64,000 nt of DNA from Heterotrichella gracilis (taxonomy: Eukaryota; Sar; Xanthophyceae; Tribonematales; Xanthonemataceae), in assembly GCA_032358255.1 (NCBI GenBank), contig JAULBX010028271.1, forward strand, positions 124,001 through 188,000, written 5' to 3'. Shown piece by piece: positions 35,600 through 47,137 of the stretch. The notes under the pieces are model-generated. The model was not told where the DNA came from and ran no database searches. It saw only the letters and a program-made list of their open reading frames with translations. The position numbers were made by a program, and so were the translations under genes. How positions within the stretch are numbered: the first letter of the stretch is position 1; each line of letters begins with the position of its first letter.

Positions 35600-37170
35600 C
35601 CGGCACCAACCCACACACAAAGGACAATTGTCACCACCAACAGCATGACCTCATTTGCTGAGCTATTCCAACCCACCCCTTGTGCAGGGTGCTCGTGGTT
35701 TTCGGCCTCCCTCCCTCCCTGCGGAGGCGCAATGGCGCCATGTGCGAGCATCCCCGTGGCACCAACAGCATGCTCGGCGGCAATTGCGGCTCGTCAAGTG
35801 AGGCCTGTCTTCCTGGTGACCCGCTGGCGCTTGAGGCAAGGGTGGTAGCAGGTGATTGAGCAGGTGCGTGCGGTGGGGCCGGTGAGGTTGGGTCAGGGGT
35901 GTTAATATATAAACCCCTTCCTGGTCTATATATTACACCCCTGGGTGGGTCGGTGAGGGTGAGTGCTTCTATTGGCAAGGAGGGACGCGTCGCACTGTGT
36001 TAGCTGGCCCCAGCTGTGGTGCGCCTGGGGTCACGCAGAGGTGGGAGGGGGACAGGCATGTTTTGGGCTTGGGCTGACTGTTCATGATGATGCGCCCATC
36101 ATGTCCCCATTCTTGATACCAGATGTGTTCAGCCGCACATTGCAATCTGGTTATTGCGAAGATGCTGGATTCCTTAATGTAATGCTTACTATTTGCACAG
36201 TACTACGCTGCCAATGATTGCCTTGTGAATCCAATCATGGCATGCCGAGGGAATGTTCTTCTGTTGTTGAGTTTTGCTAGGGAGTCGAGGGCTTTTTAGT
36301 GTAGGTAGGGCTACGCAGCGATTCAAATGCATTCAAATGCAAACCCTAGGCACTGGCCATGCAGCGATGGCACACGCATGTGAGCGCTCACAAGCATGCG
36401 CAAATATGCAGGATTGTGATGCGTGTCCCGGGTTTAAGGCTTACAACATTGTGCTAGGAAGGATGGGCAGTGCAGGCCATGCTTGCCAAGCTGGCGTTAA
36501 CCACATGGGCACCACGCATGCCGTCAATGTCAGTTGGTGGTTTGCTTGATAAAATTTACTATTCAATACTTTACTGTTTGAAAGTTGTATAATTTGTCTC
36601 ATCTAAATATGTATACTTGTTTCATGCGCCCTTGTGTCATGCAGGTGCGGCAGGTGACTTTGCACGGCCCAGAGCCATATTGCATTGGCCCCCATGCTCA
36701 CCAGGCTGATGGCGACGCACGAATTGCTGACGTGGCAGAGGGCATGCGAGTGCAGCTGGGAGGGGCCGGGGGGGTGGTTTGTGGGGGCGGGGAAAGAGGA
36801 GGACGGAGAGGCGATGGAGGATCTGGTCTGCTGGTGGGGAGTGGGAAGCGACAGCGATAAGCTGGGCCAGTGGTGGCGGGGAGGAAGAGGGCTGTTACAG
36901 TAGCACTGGCTGGATCAAAACCCTAAGGGTCAAAACGACTGCAGTGCCAGCTGGGATGCAAAAGCGCCCAAGCTACCTTCAAGTTACCTTCAAAGTACTG
37001 TGCTACCCAACACACTGAGTGCGCCCCATCACAAGGAACCTTGCTGTGGTTCAGTTCCTCGTCAAGCACGGTGTTAGGCCATAGTACTGTGTGTTGCCGT
37101 GTTGCCAGTTCGTGCCAGGCTGCATTACTTGAATGTGCAGACTGCCTGCTTGCTGACCTCATGACAATTT
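35600..37170. repeat. Innermost right arm of the inverted duplication
   Basis: In order, the segments match the left arm reversed: 35.63-35.85 (19.45-19.68 kb), 36.00-36.12 (19.13-19.25 kb), 36.12-36.30 (the two ends of the integrase fragment at 18.6-19.13 kb), 36.31-36.54 (about 18.05-18.20 kb), 36.64-36.90 (about 17.76-18.01 kb) and 36.95-37.07 (16.94-17.06 kb). Collinearity in reverse order shows one duplicated block, with deletions in this arm. Confidence 0.75.
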
Positions 37171-38639
37171 GTTATGATGTCCAGCCATGTAATGGCAGAT
37201 ATTGGTAATGACAAAGTCAGCATGGTAATCTTGGACGCGATGGCTGTTGAATTGTGCTCTGATTTCGCTAGATTAAGGCCGAATTGTAAATATTGAGGCA
37301 AAATAATGTGTGATAATATCTATATTATATATAGATCGCATATATGTGAATTAGCCTGTAATTTATTGTTAGTTTAGGGTTTAGGGTTCACATGCAGCTG
37401 AGTCGGACCGGCAGATCAGTCTGACCTGCGCTGGTCTGACCTGTGGAGCTGACAAGTAAGCCCCATTGAATCTGAGTAGAAGGGGCAGGCGAGCTGTGCA
37501 TTTGGAAAACGTGACGCAGTTTCCAATGATGTTTGCCAACCTCTGGAAAGCTCGGTGTTTTGGGCTTGGTTTGCGAGCAGTATAAAGAGCTGTGCATGCT
37601 ATCAGTCGGTTCAATTCAGTTTTGCCAAGTGTGTATGTGTTTTTGAGACTGTGTATTGCCGCATGTCCCAAGTATGGCACAGTGGTCCATGGAAATTCAA
37701 TTAAGTGTTGGTGTTGCCAACAAGTAGGGCCGTGGTCTGTCAGCGCGTGAGCATTGCTGCCATTTCACGGTGGTTGATTTTAGAGAGGTGAGACTAGTAC
37801 GGTACTATTCAAGCGTTTTGTGTCTGCTCGTGGCTGGTTATGTTCTGAACCCTCCCATAGCTTGCTGTGACTGTGTCTGTTGCCTGTTGCTCAGCTGTAG
37901 TGCGGAGTTCCTTGCTCGCTGTTCCTTCCTGCCCGGCAGTGCGGCACGCTGGGTGTGCTCGCCTTGCGTGGTGGACCACCAGGTGCCACAGCAACTGTTG
38001 CCTTGTAGTTCACTGCCACTGTCGACAGCCGTCCAGTGCCTCTCAATCCACTTTGCAAGCTCTCAGTGCGTCAAAGTAGCCTCTGAAGTGAATTTGACGC
38101 ACTGAGAACTTGCAGAGGTGCCACGGTTAAAAGGCAAGCTGGCAGTGGCAAACGGGTTGACACATGGCGGCGTCATGAGTGCACTGACGTGAAGTGTTTC
38201 TCCTTGCAGAACAAAAGGTTGGCTCGTGAAACTGTTACAGCCAGTGCAGCAGCTCACCCGGAGCATTTCTTCTTTGACAAGCTGTCCAGAAATTCTAGCT
38301 TCCCCATTCTTGAGCTGCGAGTTCTTGCAGGTACTCAGAATGCTTGGCTATAGGCTTGCAGTTTTGTGCCTGTGGGGGTAATGCAACCGATATTGAAGCA
38401 AGTCTGCTGACAAATGTTTTGATTGAAAGACTAAAAATGCTTTTCCACTGCGTGAAAAGCCCATGCTAGATGTGTTTGTGCAGAGTGATTTGCATCCATG
38501 CCTGCATGAGCACGACACTGCCAATGCTGACACCTGGCTTGCTCAGACTCTGAGCCCTTTGATAGCCCATCACGGCACATGCATACTCCAGGATACTGCA
38601 TGCCGCGTTTGGGAGGCTGAGCTTGAACCCTTAAAAAAT
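37171..38639. other. No gene recognised
   Basis: 37.31-37.34 kb is AT-rich (TATATTATATATAG) and is followed at 37.37-37.39 kb by two TTTAGGG-type units. Near 38.04-38.11 kb CTCTCAGTGCGTCAAAGT is followed by its imperfect reverse complement (TTTGACGCACTGAGA). Frames of 60-110 codons occur but none is supported. Confidence 0.4.
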
Positions 38640-39062
38640 ATTTGAAACCCTCAACAGTGTTTGTATTGGTCCAGGGAGCAGTTAAAACCTCATATTCTAA
38701 ACCCTAATCTTAAACCCTCAGTGTGTGGGGTGTTGCTCCAGGCAGCAGTTTGCAGCTGCTGGTGCAGCGCCAGTCCCTTGATTTTAGAACCTCATCCCTA
38801 ATCTGTGTTTGTGTTGGTCCAGGCAGCAGGTTGCAGCAGCTGGTGCAGCCCCAAACCCTAAACCCTTACCTAAACCCCTAAACCCAAAAATGTGAAGTGT
38901 TCCTCCAGGCAGCAGGTTGCAGCAGCTGGTGCAGCCCTAAACCCTTGACCTCAACCCCTTAACCCTGAACCCAGTTTGTATTGGTTCAGGCAGTAAGTTG
39001 CAGCAGCTGGCGCAGCCCCAAAACCTAAACCCGAACCTCAAAACCTAAACCCTAAACTGTCT
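38640..39062. repeat. Hybrid minisatellite: coiled-coil-like unit plus telomere-type repeat
   Basis: Four or five units of about 85-110 bp alternate two parts. One is CAGGCAGCAGGTTGCAGCAG followed by CTGGTGCAG (reading LQQLVQ in one frame, with a splice-acceptor-like CCAG at its left edge). The other is one to four degenerate CCCTAAA repeats. The array ends 136 bp before the first exon of copy E. The exon-like part resembles a coiled-coil exon end. Confidence 0.75.
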
Positions 39063-39197
39063 ATGAGGGTTGTGATCTTGGCTCCATGATGAGTGGTACT
39101 ATATGCCGTGCTCATTTGAGAGATAATAATTGGCAATGCACTGGGATAGACGGTGTTAATAAATTAACGTGCTCAAGGCCTTTGTTTGATCTGGCAG

Positions 39198-41448
39198 CAG
39201 AGGGGTATGGACAGAAGACAAGCCCAAAAAGAGCTGTTTGGCAAGCTGGGCAAGGCGGGGCTGAGTGCGTATCTGCAGGAGATCCTCGTGCTAGCCCTTG
39301 CCAAAAAGGATGATGAGTTTGTGCGCAACCTGGCAGCTGTACCGTTGCCCTCCCTGGTGGTAACTGTGATGCGCTTCTTAGGTGAGGTTCCATGTGTCTT
39401 TCAAATGGGCAGTGCTGGATGGCAGCACCCACCACGCACTCTGCAAGCACAGTAAAGTGCCATCGCTGCAATTCTCGCCGTCTCTGACCCATCAAATACG
39501 ATATATTAATAACTGGATTTTGTAAAGCCCGCCAGCTGTGCACTGTTATAAGACTCTGCACTCTTGGAGTCGTGCATGGAGTTGTACCAGCTGCGGGTAT
39601 GCGGGTGCGTGTCTATACTGACATGCTGCTAAAGCATTCTTGTCGGCACCTTGCTGGTTGCATTGGATTCACCTTGCACATCAGCAGTGTTGCCAAACAG
39701 GAGCATGTAGCTTTTGCATTCCATTTCCTATACAATGAGCCAAGGCACTCCCTAAACCCTAGCAGAAACCTAACGTAATGTTTGTGCCCTTGGCCAACTC
39801 AGCCACCGAGGCTGCAACTTATGCAGGAGACTGGGAAACCAATGAGGCCATGAAGGACACCCAGCTGTTGGAGGCCTGGATGAAGGCAGGGCTGGAGTCG
39901 GCAGGCTACACCAATGTGCAAATCCTGGTAGGCGGGATTAAGGGGTCAAGCTGCAATGTCGATTAAACAATGCATCAATGTGGGTTAAACAATGCATCAA
40001 TGCCCCCCCCCCCCCCAACCCCCGCAGGCGGATGACTCAGACGCGGCTCCTAGCGCCATGCTTGCCAGCCCCAGCAGCTCCAGGCAGCCGTTGGTGGGCA
40101 GGGGTACGCAGCAGGCAGGCCGCAGGTTTTGTAGTAGCCGCACACTGCGAACACCCCCATTCCACTTGGAGTTGTACCTGGTATGCTGGGAGCTCCAGCC
40201 TCGTGCCTGTACTGATAGCTGCTTTGATCAGCACCATACTTCAAGTATCTGTTGCAGGTACAGAAACAGGTAGCATGTGTGGTCTTGGCCAACCTTGAAG
40301 TTGCAAACCCTAATCCTTAAACCCTGGCAGGAACTTACTTGATGTCTGTGTCCATGCAGACACAGGGCTTGCTGCAAGAAGCAAGAAGGTGTGTGAGATA
40401 GACATCTTCCTGCCCCAAGGCATGGGCGACCCCTACGTGAAGCTGCCAGTCAGTGCTTCAAAGCCCATCGCCATGAACAAGGCGTTGAGGCGGCTTGGCG
40501 TGCACGCTGTGATGCCTCTGGATGCAGTCTTCCCCAACCGAGGGTCCATGTCCGATCAAGATCTGGCTGCGGCGCTGGGCTCCATGGACCTGGCAAAGTA
40601 CGAGACATGGACCGTGGTGGATGCGCCGTTGCAGAGTGGGGGCGTGTACATCGCCGCACTCACGACACCTTACACCGCAGAAATGGTGAGTCTACTGGCA
40701 TGTTGAAATCGGTTACTCATGCATGCTCGCAGCAGCAGGTCCTGGACAAGCAAGCACATATCGTACAAGTGGGGCCTGGCAAGTGCAAAAGATGGTGGAT
40801 TGCATGTCACTGCAGTAATGTACATTTGGGCAAATGTCGTGCATGCATTGATGACATTGGCTCTTCCCAAAGTACGTGCAAAGCCTAGAATGGAAATTGA
40901 CGTGATCATTGGGAATACCAACACGCAGAGGTGTTCATGAAGGCAATGCAGGAGACATTGTCTTCATCCGTACCTCTGCCTGCTGAATATCCCCATGGTC
41001 ATGTCGGCTTTCCAATCATCTAGGCTTTGCACCAGTAGTGGGAGGAGGTAACATTGTCATCCGGGATCAAGGGAGTATATGGAGTAAAGTGCAATATTCG
41101 TTGATGAAACAATGCATGAATTGATGTCAACTGCCCCACGCTTGATTTTAAACCTCCCAACAATTACCTTTTCTCCACTGCTGTGAATTTGACAACACAT
41201 CTCCTGCTTGGCAGCCGCAGCCAGCCAGGCGGGCGGGTGGCTCAGGTCGCTCAGGTGCGCCCCCTACCGCCACGCTTGGCATCGGCAACAGCTCCAGGCA
41301 GGCGCTGGTGGGCATGGGGATGCAGCATGCAGGCCGCATGCCCAAGGGTGTCCAGCAGCTGGCCAGGCTGCCACTGCACCGCGGGTTGCTGCGGGGCGTG
41401 CGGCCAATGCTATCCAGCTCGCCAGGCGGTGCCTTCTTCCATGCGTGA
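39198..41448 (+). CDS. Family copy E: unknown gene with rearranged exon order
   Basis: Exon 1 is 39198-39381, ATG at 39207 (AQKELFGKLGKAGLSAYLQE to VMRFLG, GTGAGG donor). Then come a block like copy D exon 3 (39803 to about 39930; GLESAGYTNVQILVGG), a block like the copy D tail (about 40026-40140; SSSRQPLVGRGTQQAG), a block like copy D exon 2 (40360-40685; VCEIDIFLPQ, SMDLAKYETWTVVDAPL, GGVYI) and the tail exon (41215-41448; MPKGVQQLARLP, stop TGA). Compared with copy D, the exon 3-like block precedes the exon 2-like block, and no exon 4 is seen. The donor after the exon 3-like block is altered. Single exons stay open, but a complete message is doubtful. Confidence 0.5.
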
Positions 41449-41639
41449 GCGCTCCTGCAGGTGGGTGATTTATGTTTTAAAAATAAGTAATACTAAAATT
41501 AATGTACTATAAATTGATGATAATATTCATGTGAGATAAATCTTGTAAATTTTGTACAAACCAAAATACAAATTTTTATATACGTTCAGCCCATTTAATG
41601 TGCTGAATGTATATATTAGTACATTACTAATAGTATACA

Positions 41640-42660
41640 TGGAAGGTGTTGGATCTGTGCCAGGTTGTCAACGCTGATGTGGGCTGTGCACAACTGTCTG
41701 TGCACATGCAATGGCCAGCTTTTTCATTTTCCTTTTTTTCTTTTTTATTGACCAGCTTGGGCAAGTATGAGCACGCAGATGATGCTGGCATGGCTATGCA
41801 ACGTGATTCCAACCTCAGTTGCAGTATGCGTACATCAGCCATAGCTGGGCTGCAGCATCATATGTTGTGCCTGTGAAGGGGTGTTTGAGCCAGTTGTTTT
41901 TATCTGCAGGGCTGTCAGAGGGCGGTGCCTGCTGTGTACGGCTGCAGTCACTGTGGTGGGGCGCAGCGGCGCGGTGGGGGGGGTGCGCAGTGCTGTAGGG
42001 GGTGAGGGTGGTGCATGGGGAGTGGGATGCGCAGGGACGCAATGCGTAGACCAGAGGTGGAGCAGGAGTGGAGCTGATGGTGCCAAGCACCCGAGGCAGT
42101 GTGGAAGTGATGTGCTGAGACGCTGCTGGTCAATGCGGGGGGCAGAGCTGGTAATGCACTGCTGCGCTTCCAGCCCAGCAGCGGTGCAGTGTGCCTGCTT
42201 TGTCATGGTAGCCATTGCTGGTGGTGACATGAGGTGCACATGGCAGTACTAGTGAATCTTCAGATTCAGGAACATGATATTGGTAGTGATTACCAGTAAG
42301 CATTGCAGGTCAGGGGAAAATTAATGGGGGTGTTGAGGCGATCCTGCCCTTGAACTTTCGCTTTTTACTATTGGAATATGGTTTTACTTCTTGTCGCACA
42401 CAGTCCCTCATATAGTGCCTAATTATAGAGGTAAAGGGTAGTGGCATTTGGCAGGCATTTGTGAATTAGCAAGCGCGGGTGGGTGTACTATGGGGTGGTT
42501 GGCAGCGGCTGCAGCGCCTTGATTTGGTGATATTTGAACCAGCGCTTCTCACTACCTGTGTGCTGCGGTACTTGTGCACTCGTCAAATTCACACTCACTC
42601 TTCTCAAGGCCGGAAGGCTCATCAACCGAGCGAGATGAAATGCAAGTGTACATACATGTA
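41640..42660. repeat. Repeat block R, copy 3, and flanks (right arm)
   Basis: It is the reverse complement of the block at 12.53-13.23 kb, and on its outer side of 2.28-3.13 kb: 42.42-42.56 kb matches 2.29-2.47 kb reversed. The order relative to the gene copy is the same as in the left arm. Confidence 0.6.
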
Positions 42661-43289
42661 TTGATATTCAACAACTCACAACATGGTGGGGGCCCCATGC
42701 GGCATGAGTAATCATAGTATGACTTGTCATATGATAATCCCCTTGACAACTAATGTGGCGCCAGTGTTGCAACATGATCATGTACATAACAGGATAACAG
42801 GAGCTCCCCGCCAGGACTGATGGCCTTGCATTTGCATCCTTACGACTCACTTGCATCACTTGACAGCAGACAATAGTGCAACTTTGTGGGCTGCGGCATG
42901 TTGCCCCACAACCTGAACAGATTTCTGTGATATAATTTAGAATAATTCATTGCGCAGTGGGGAATTGCCTGATGAGGCCTTTTCTATGTGGGTGGGCGAG
43001 TTTGAGCGCAGGGTTGGGTTGGTCAACTTGGCATTAAATGACTTGCCAACAGTGAGCACTGTGTACGATAGCCAAGACTTGGTTGTGTGTCATTTCAGAT
43101 TGCTTTTTGCAAAAGCTACTGGATTCGGATTAGACTCAATGGTCTTGCAGAAAGTGGGCATCATTTCTCATTGATACGATCTCAGCATGACAGGGCCAGC
43201 CAAGGCTGCTGATCTACGTGGTCCATGTAACAATTAGGAACAAGCTTCAAAACCTGATGCCATCAGCTCACTGGGTGTTTTGGCCAGTC

Positions 43290-46154
43290 TAGCCTCCAAA
43301 CAGGCGCCCCGCATGCACATAGAACTCTACGAGGGTTCTGCTGTGTCCAACGCCAAAGACTCCTGTGTGTGGAGCACACCCACTGCTGCATCATTCCCCA
43401 CCCGCTGCACCCGCCAACGCCCATCCTGTCCCCTCAGCCAGCGCAGCGCATCTGCAACCCCACCGTCCTCCAGCCCCTCCTCCCCTGGCACCTCAACTAC
43501 TGGTACCGCCACATCCCGCGCCCACCCTGCCCCCCACCCTCCACCACCAGCCTCGTTGTGATGCCGTGTGCATCCGCCGCCACCACCCACCATGCGCCCA
43601 CCACCTTGACATAGTTCTCAGGCTGCCATCCAACCAGGCCCAGCCTGGGGTTGACAGGGCCGGTGAGCACCAGGCGCCAGTCGATATCCTCTAGCACCCA
43701 GGGGGCATTGATAGTGACGAGCTGAGGCACCTGCAAACAATTATGCATATAATATCATATTCTAAATAGTGAGATGGCACAATGAATGCGCCCATCCTGT
43801 GCAGTGCGCAACCAACAGTGGACACAAATCACCCCCGTTCCTCCTCGTTTCTCCTACCTGCATCACCCCCTGTGGCCCTTGGTTGTCAGCTGTGGCTGTG
43901 AGGCGGCTCCCTTAGACCAGGCTGGAGGGGTCCCAGGGTGAAAAGGAGGCGAGGGTAGGCAGGGCAAGGGAAGGGCTGGGGGAGGGGGTTGGTGGATGCT
44001 GTAGAGGGGAGGAGAACTCTGCCACTGCTGCAGCTCGTAGGCCTGCACAGGGGGGCATGCTGCTTGATGCGTTGAGGGTTTAGCACACACATGTGGTAAG
44101 GCACTCAGAAGCTGACTCATCCCAACCCTGCGCATTCCCAGGCACGACAATGATGCTGCAATCCAGATTCACCTGAGCAGCTACGGCTGATGAGAATGAT
44201 GCAGCTGAACTTAAAATCGCGTTGCATGCCATAAAGTGCGTGCTCGTTCTCGCCATTTACACACAAATTGGCACAACCCACATGATCGCTGCCAACCCGC
44301 ACCTTCATTCACACATACTCGCAGCGGCGCTCACAGGAAGGTGCATGGCAGTCGGAGCGGCATTGGCGACCTGACTATGCTTGGCAGTGGCATCCTGCCC
44401 AGCTTCCAGCCAGGGCAGCGCCTCAGCAGGCGATGTGAGCGAGATCCATGTGCCTCAAACCCCGGCTGGCTGTGGCTGTCGCGCCCGCACTGCATGGCCG
44501 CAGATAGCGCATGCATCTGCGTCAAGCGCATACAGTTTTGAGAGTCATTTATAAGTCTACAGTGACCACTGTGTTTATATTACACATTATTTTCTAATTG
44601 GCAAATGACAAGCAATACAATCTAAAGAAAGGGTTGAGTAAAATATTGGATGACATAGCTAACGATCCTTCATTCGTACATTACATAGTTTATTTTCTAC
44701 ATCAGCACTTTTGCTCAAACCTGCACTCAAACCTTCTTCACGCTTACCGACATCTTTACAGTGCCGTGGCCTCTGCCTTCCCTATCTTCCCTGGCCTCCT
44801 TTACCAGCTCGCCTATTTCCCTGTCTCCCACTGGCTCCACTTGGCGCACGCAGCAATCCTGCAAGGGCAGCATTGAAAGTGGCCCATCAGCCCTATCACC
44901 TTCATAAACAAGGGGTGCACCACCAGTTCAGCTGCCAAGCCACTGCCACAGGTACTGCCGCCATCCCCACATACAACCTGCCAGTGGCACACCCATGATC
45001 GCGTGCACGTGCCATACCCCATCCGAGACCCTCGAGCATTGCCTTTCTCCTGCTGCTCCTGGTGGACCCAGCATTCAAACCAGCTCATGCCCCCAGCTGC
45101 AGGTGCCAGGTGTGTGGTCAAGGTGCTTGCAGTCAACGCCATACAGCAGGCCAGTACACTCACCAACTCAGGCGCGTCACCATCGCCTTCTCGGTTCCAG
45201 TGGCAGATGTACACGCCCCCGTCCTTGTACGGTGCTGCCTCCACGGGCCACCCCTCGTACTCCCCCAGGTCAAGATTGGGCAGCTCCCCAGCCAGTTCTT
45301 CCAGGTCCATGGGCCACAGGCTGTCAATGACTGTCTCGGCAAGAATCACGGAGTCGACCTCCAAGCCAACCAGAGTGCTGACCAAGTCGTTGCGCGCCAG
45401 AGGGGCAAGTGACAGGATGCCATAGGCGTTGCGGTTGAGGAGGGCCACTAGCGTGGGCGCCAGTAGGGTCACCTTGACAAGGTCTTTGGTTCTTGCAGCT
45501 TCCTCTGCCTCTGGGGTGGCCAAGGACACACACGGTGGTAGTCAGTGCCCCGCTAAGACAGCTGAAGGTGGTTCTGCCACTTGAACAGGCAACCTTGCAT
45601 AGATGGGCCAGTCGTTGCAGACTTGACCTAGATCACCTTAAGCACAACAGCATTTGCGTTCATGCCTGTAATTGCCAGGCTTCAGTTGTTGCACGCGCAG
45701 AGCCTGCTAGACTGATCATTTGGGGCTTGGAGGCAGCAGCCAGCCAGTGGTACTCTGCACCAACTGTGCGTGTGCACTCTGTGGTGGGTGCTGGTCCAGG
45801 GCAATCCCCCAGAGCAGCAGTTCATATTGGTTCTCCAGCCACAAACCTCTACCCACTACCCCCCACCCACTCTGAGCAAGAGTCCTACACCCTCCTCTCC
45901 AGCCTCAGTAAGCTAAACCCTACGCTGAACCTCCAACCTAGGGTGTAGACTTTCCGCCATGGCTCACCTAGGAAGCGCAGCACGGCGTCCAGCAGCTGGG
46001 GCGCTGGCGTTGATGCCAGCTCCAGCACACAGGCGTCGTCTTTTTCGTGCAACAGGTTGAAAAGCCTGCCAAACTGTCCTGGCCTCAGCCCCTCCAGATC
46101 TGCCAACACGCCGTATGCTTGTATCGTGTCCATAGCTGTCCACTTGCGAGTCGG
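43290..46154 (-). CDS. Family copy B: unknown gene fused to an F-box-type tail, partly decayed
   Basis: Exon 1 is 45968-46154, ATG at 46133 (GQFGRLFNLLHEKDDACVLE to LDAVLRFLG). Exon 2 is 45164-45510, 347 bp as in copy A (NAYGILSLAPLARNDLV; VIDSLWPMDLEELAGEL). Exon 3 is 44748-44858 (111 bp; GTVKMS at a GTAAGC donor). Later blocks lie at 44531-44331 and 44100-43880. From 43730 a block after a TTTGCAG acceptor matches the F-box gene's C-terminus (VPQLVTINAPWVLEDIDWRL), but its frame shifts near 43.55 kb before the end. The first three exons look intact and the 3' end broken. B and C start head to head with about 1 kb between them. Confidence 0.5.
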
Positions 46155-46319
46155 CTGCAGCAACAACAGCACTGGGTCAGTAAAAAACGGAAGCTGTACA
46201 GGTACTCCTGCTTCAGGGCTTCTGTTGTTTCTAGGGTTTGATTGCAGGTTGGGCACTCCTGGAGTACCCCAGCAGATATCATCAGCAACTTGGTCACTTT
46301 TACCAATCGCGTTATCAAG

Positions 46320-46575
46320 AGGTTTGGTAACCAAGAATACTAGGTAACTGATTGGTAACTGGTAACCAGCCGTGAAGCTATACATACCAAGTATGGTAAA
46401 CATGGTAACCAGCTCTGAAAACCAAGTTCTCAGTGCTGACCTTATCAACCTGTTACCCTCACCCTGGTAACCTTTTAGGCCAACTCCTTTCTTGTTACTG
46501 AAGTGAATGAGCTGGTAACGTAGTAACCTGGTAACTGTGTAACCCCCAGGTAACCTTGGCCTGAGTAACTCGGGA
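46320..46575. promoter_or_regulatory. Cluster of GGTAACC motifs between head-to-head copies B and C
   Basis: Within about 230 bp GGTAAC occurs nine times (46325, 46343, 46354, 46361, 46404, 46466, about 46514, about 46530, 46549). Five of these are the palindrome GGTAACC, with several GTTAC/GTAAC variants between. The spacing is irregular, so it is not a plain tandem repeat. It sits upstream of both divergent genes. A regulatory role is inference; the motif is not known to me as an algal promoter element. Confidence 0.45.
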
Positions 46576-46849
46576 ACAGCACATGCATGCATGCAAGTGA
46601 CAGGGTGGGCTGGTATCAGCCTAGGTGCCTAGGTAACAAGAAAAAATCCGTACGGTAGTCCAACTCTCGCATACATATGGCGGCCTTAAAACACACCTTT
46701 ACCCAATAAAGTGGGTCGTACTCTCGTCAAATAAGGCGTGAGCTCCTGGTTTGGCACACAACAAGCTTGGTATGATAACGTGGACGTGGGTGAAGTTCAG
46801 GAGGGACGGCAACGTCAGGTAAGCTCCAGGTCGGAAGAGTCTAGTTTAA

Positions 46850-47100
46850 ATAGCTTGCAGTAGGTTTTCAGGTCCTTCCTCTAGCCTGTGTGGGCTTGGC
46901 AGCTTCCTCTCAAGTCTTGACGAGGGGATTGGGCCTACAGCACTCAGCAGTACAGGTGACAGGCAAAACTGTATGCATATATATGTCTCCTTGTCTGTAC
47001 GAACCGTGGTTACTGTACAAGCTCTGATGACCCGTTTTGCCTGGCTCGTCAGTGTCAATAACACGACCACAACGGAAGCCCTGAAGCAGTAGTGTTTGTA
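46850..47100. repeat. 5' flank of copy C (matches flank of copy A)
   Basis: Reverse complement of about 5.43-5.70 kb, including CCTCTAGCCTGTGTGGGCTTGG and CAAGTCTTGACGAGGGGATTGGG-like stretches. Together with the matching exons it shows that the duplication included the upstream region. Confidence 0.6.
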
Positions 47101-47137
47101 CAGCCTCCTTGACTTAGGAGTGCTGTTGTTGCTGCAG

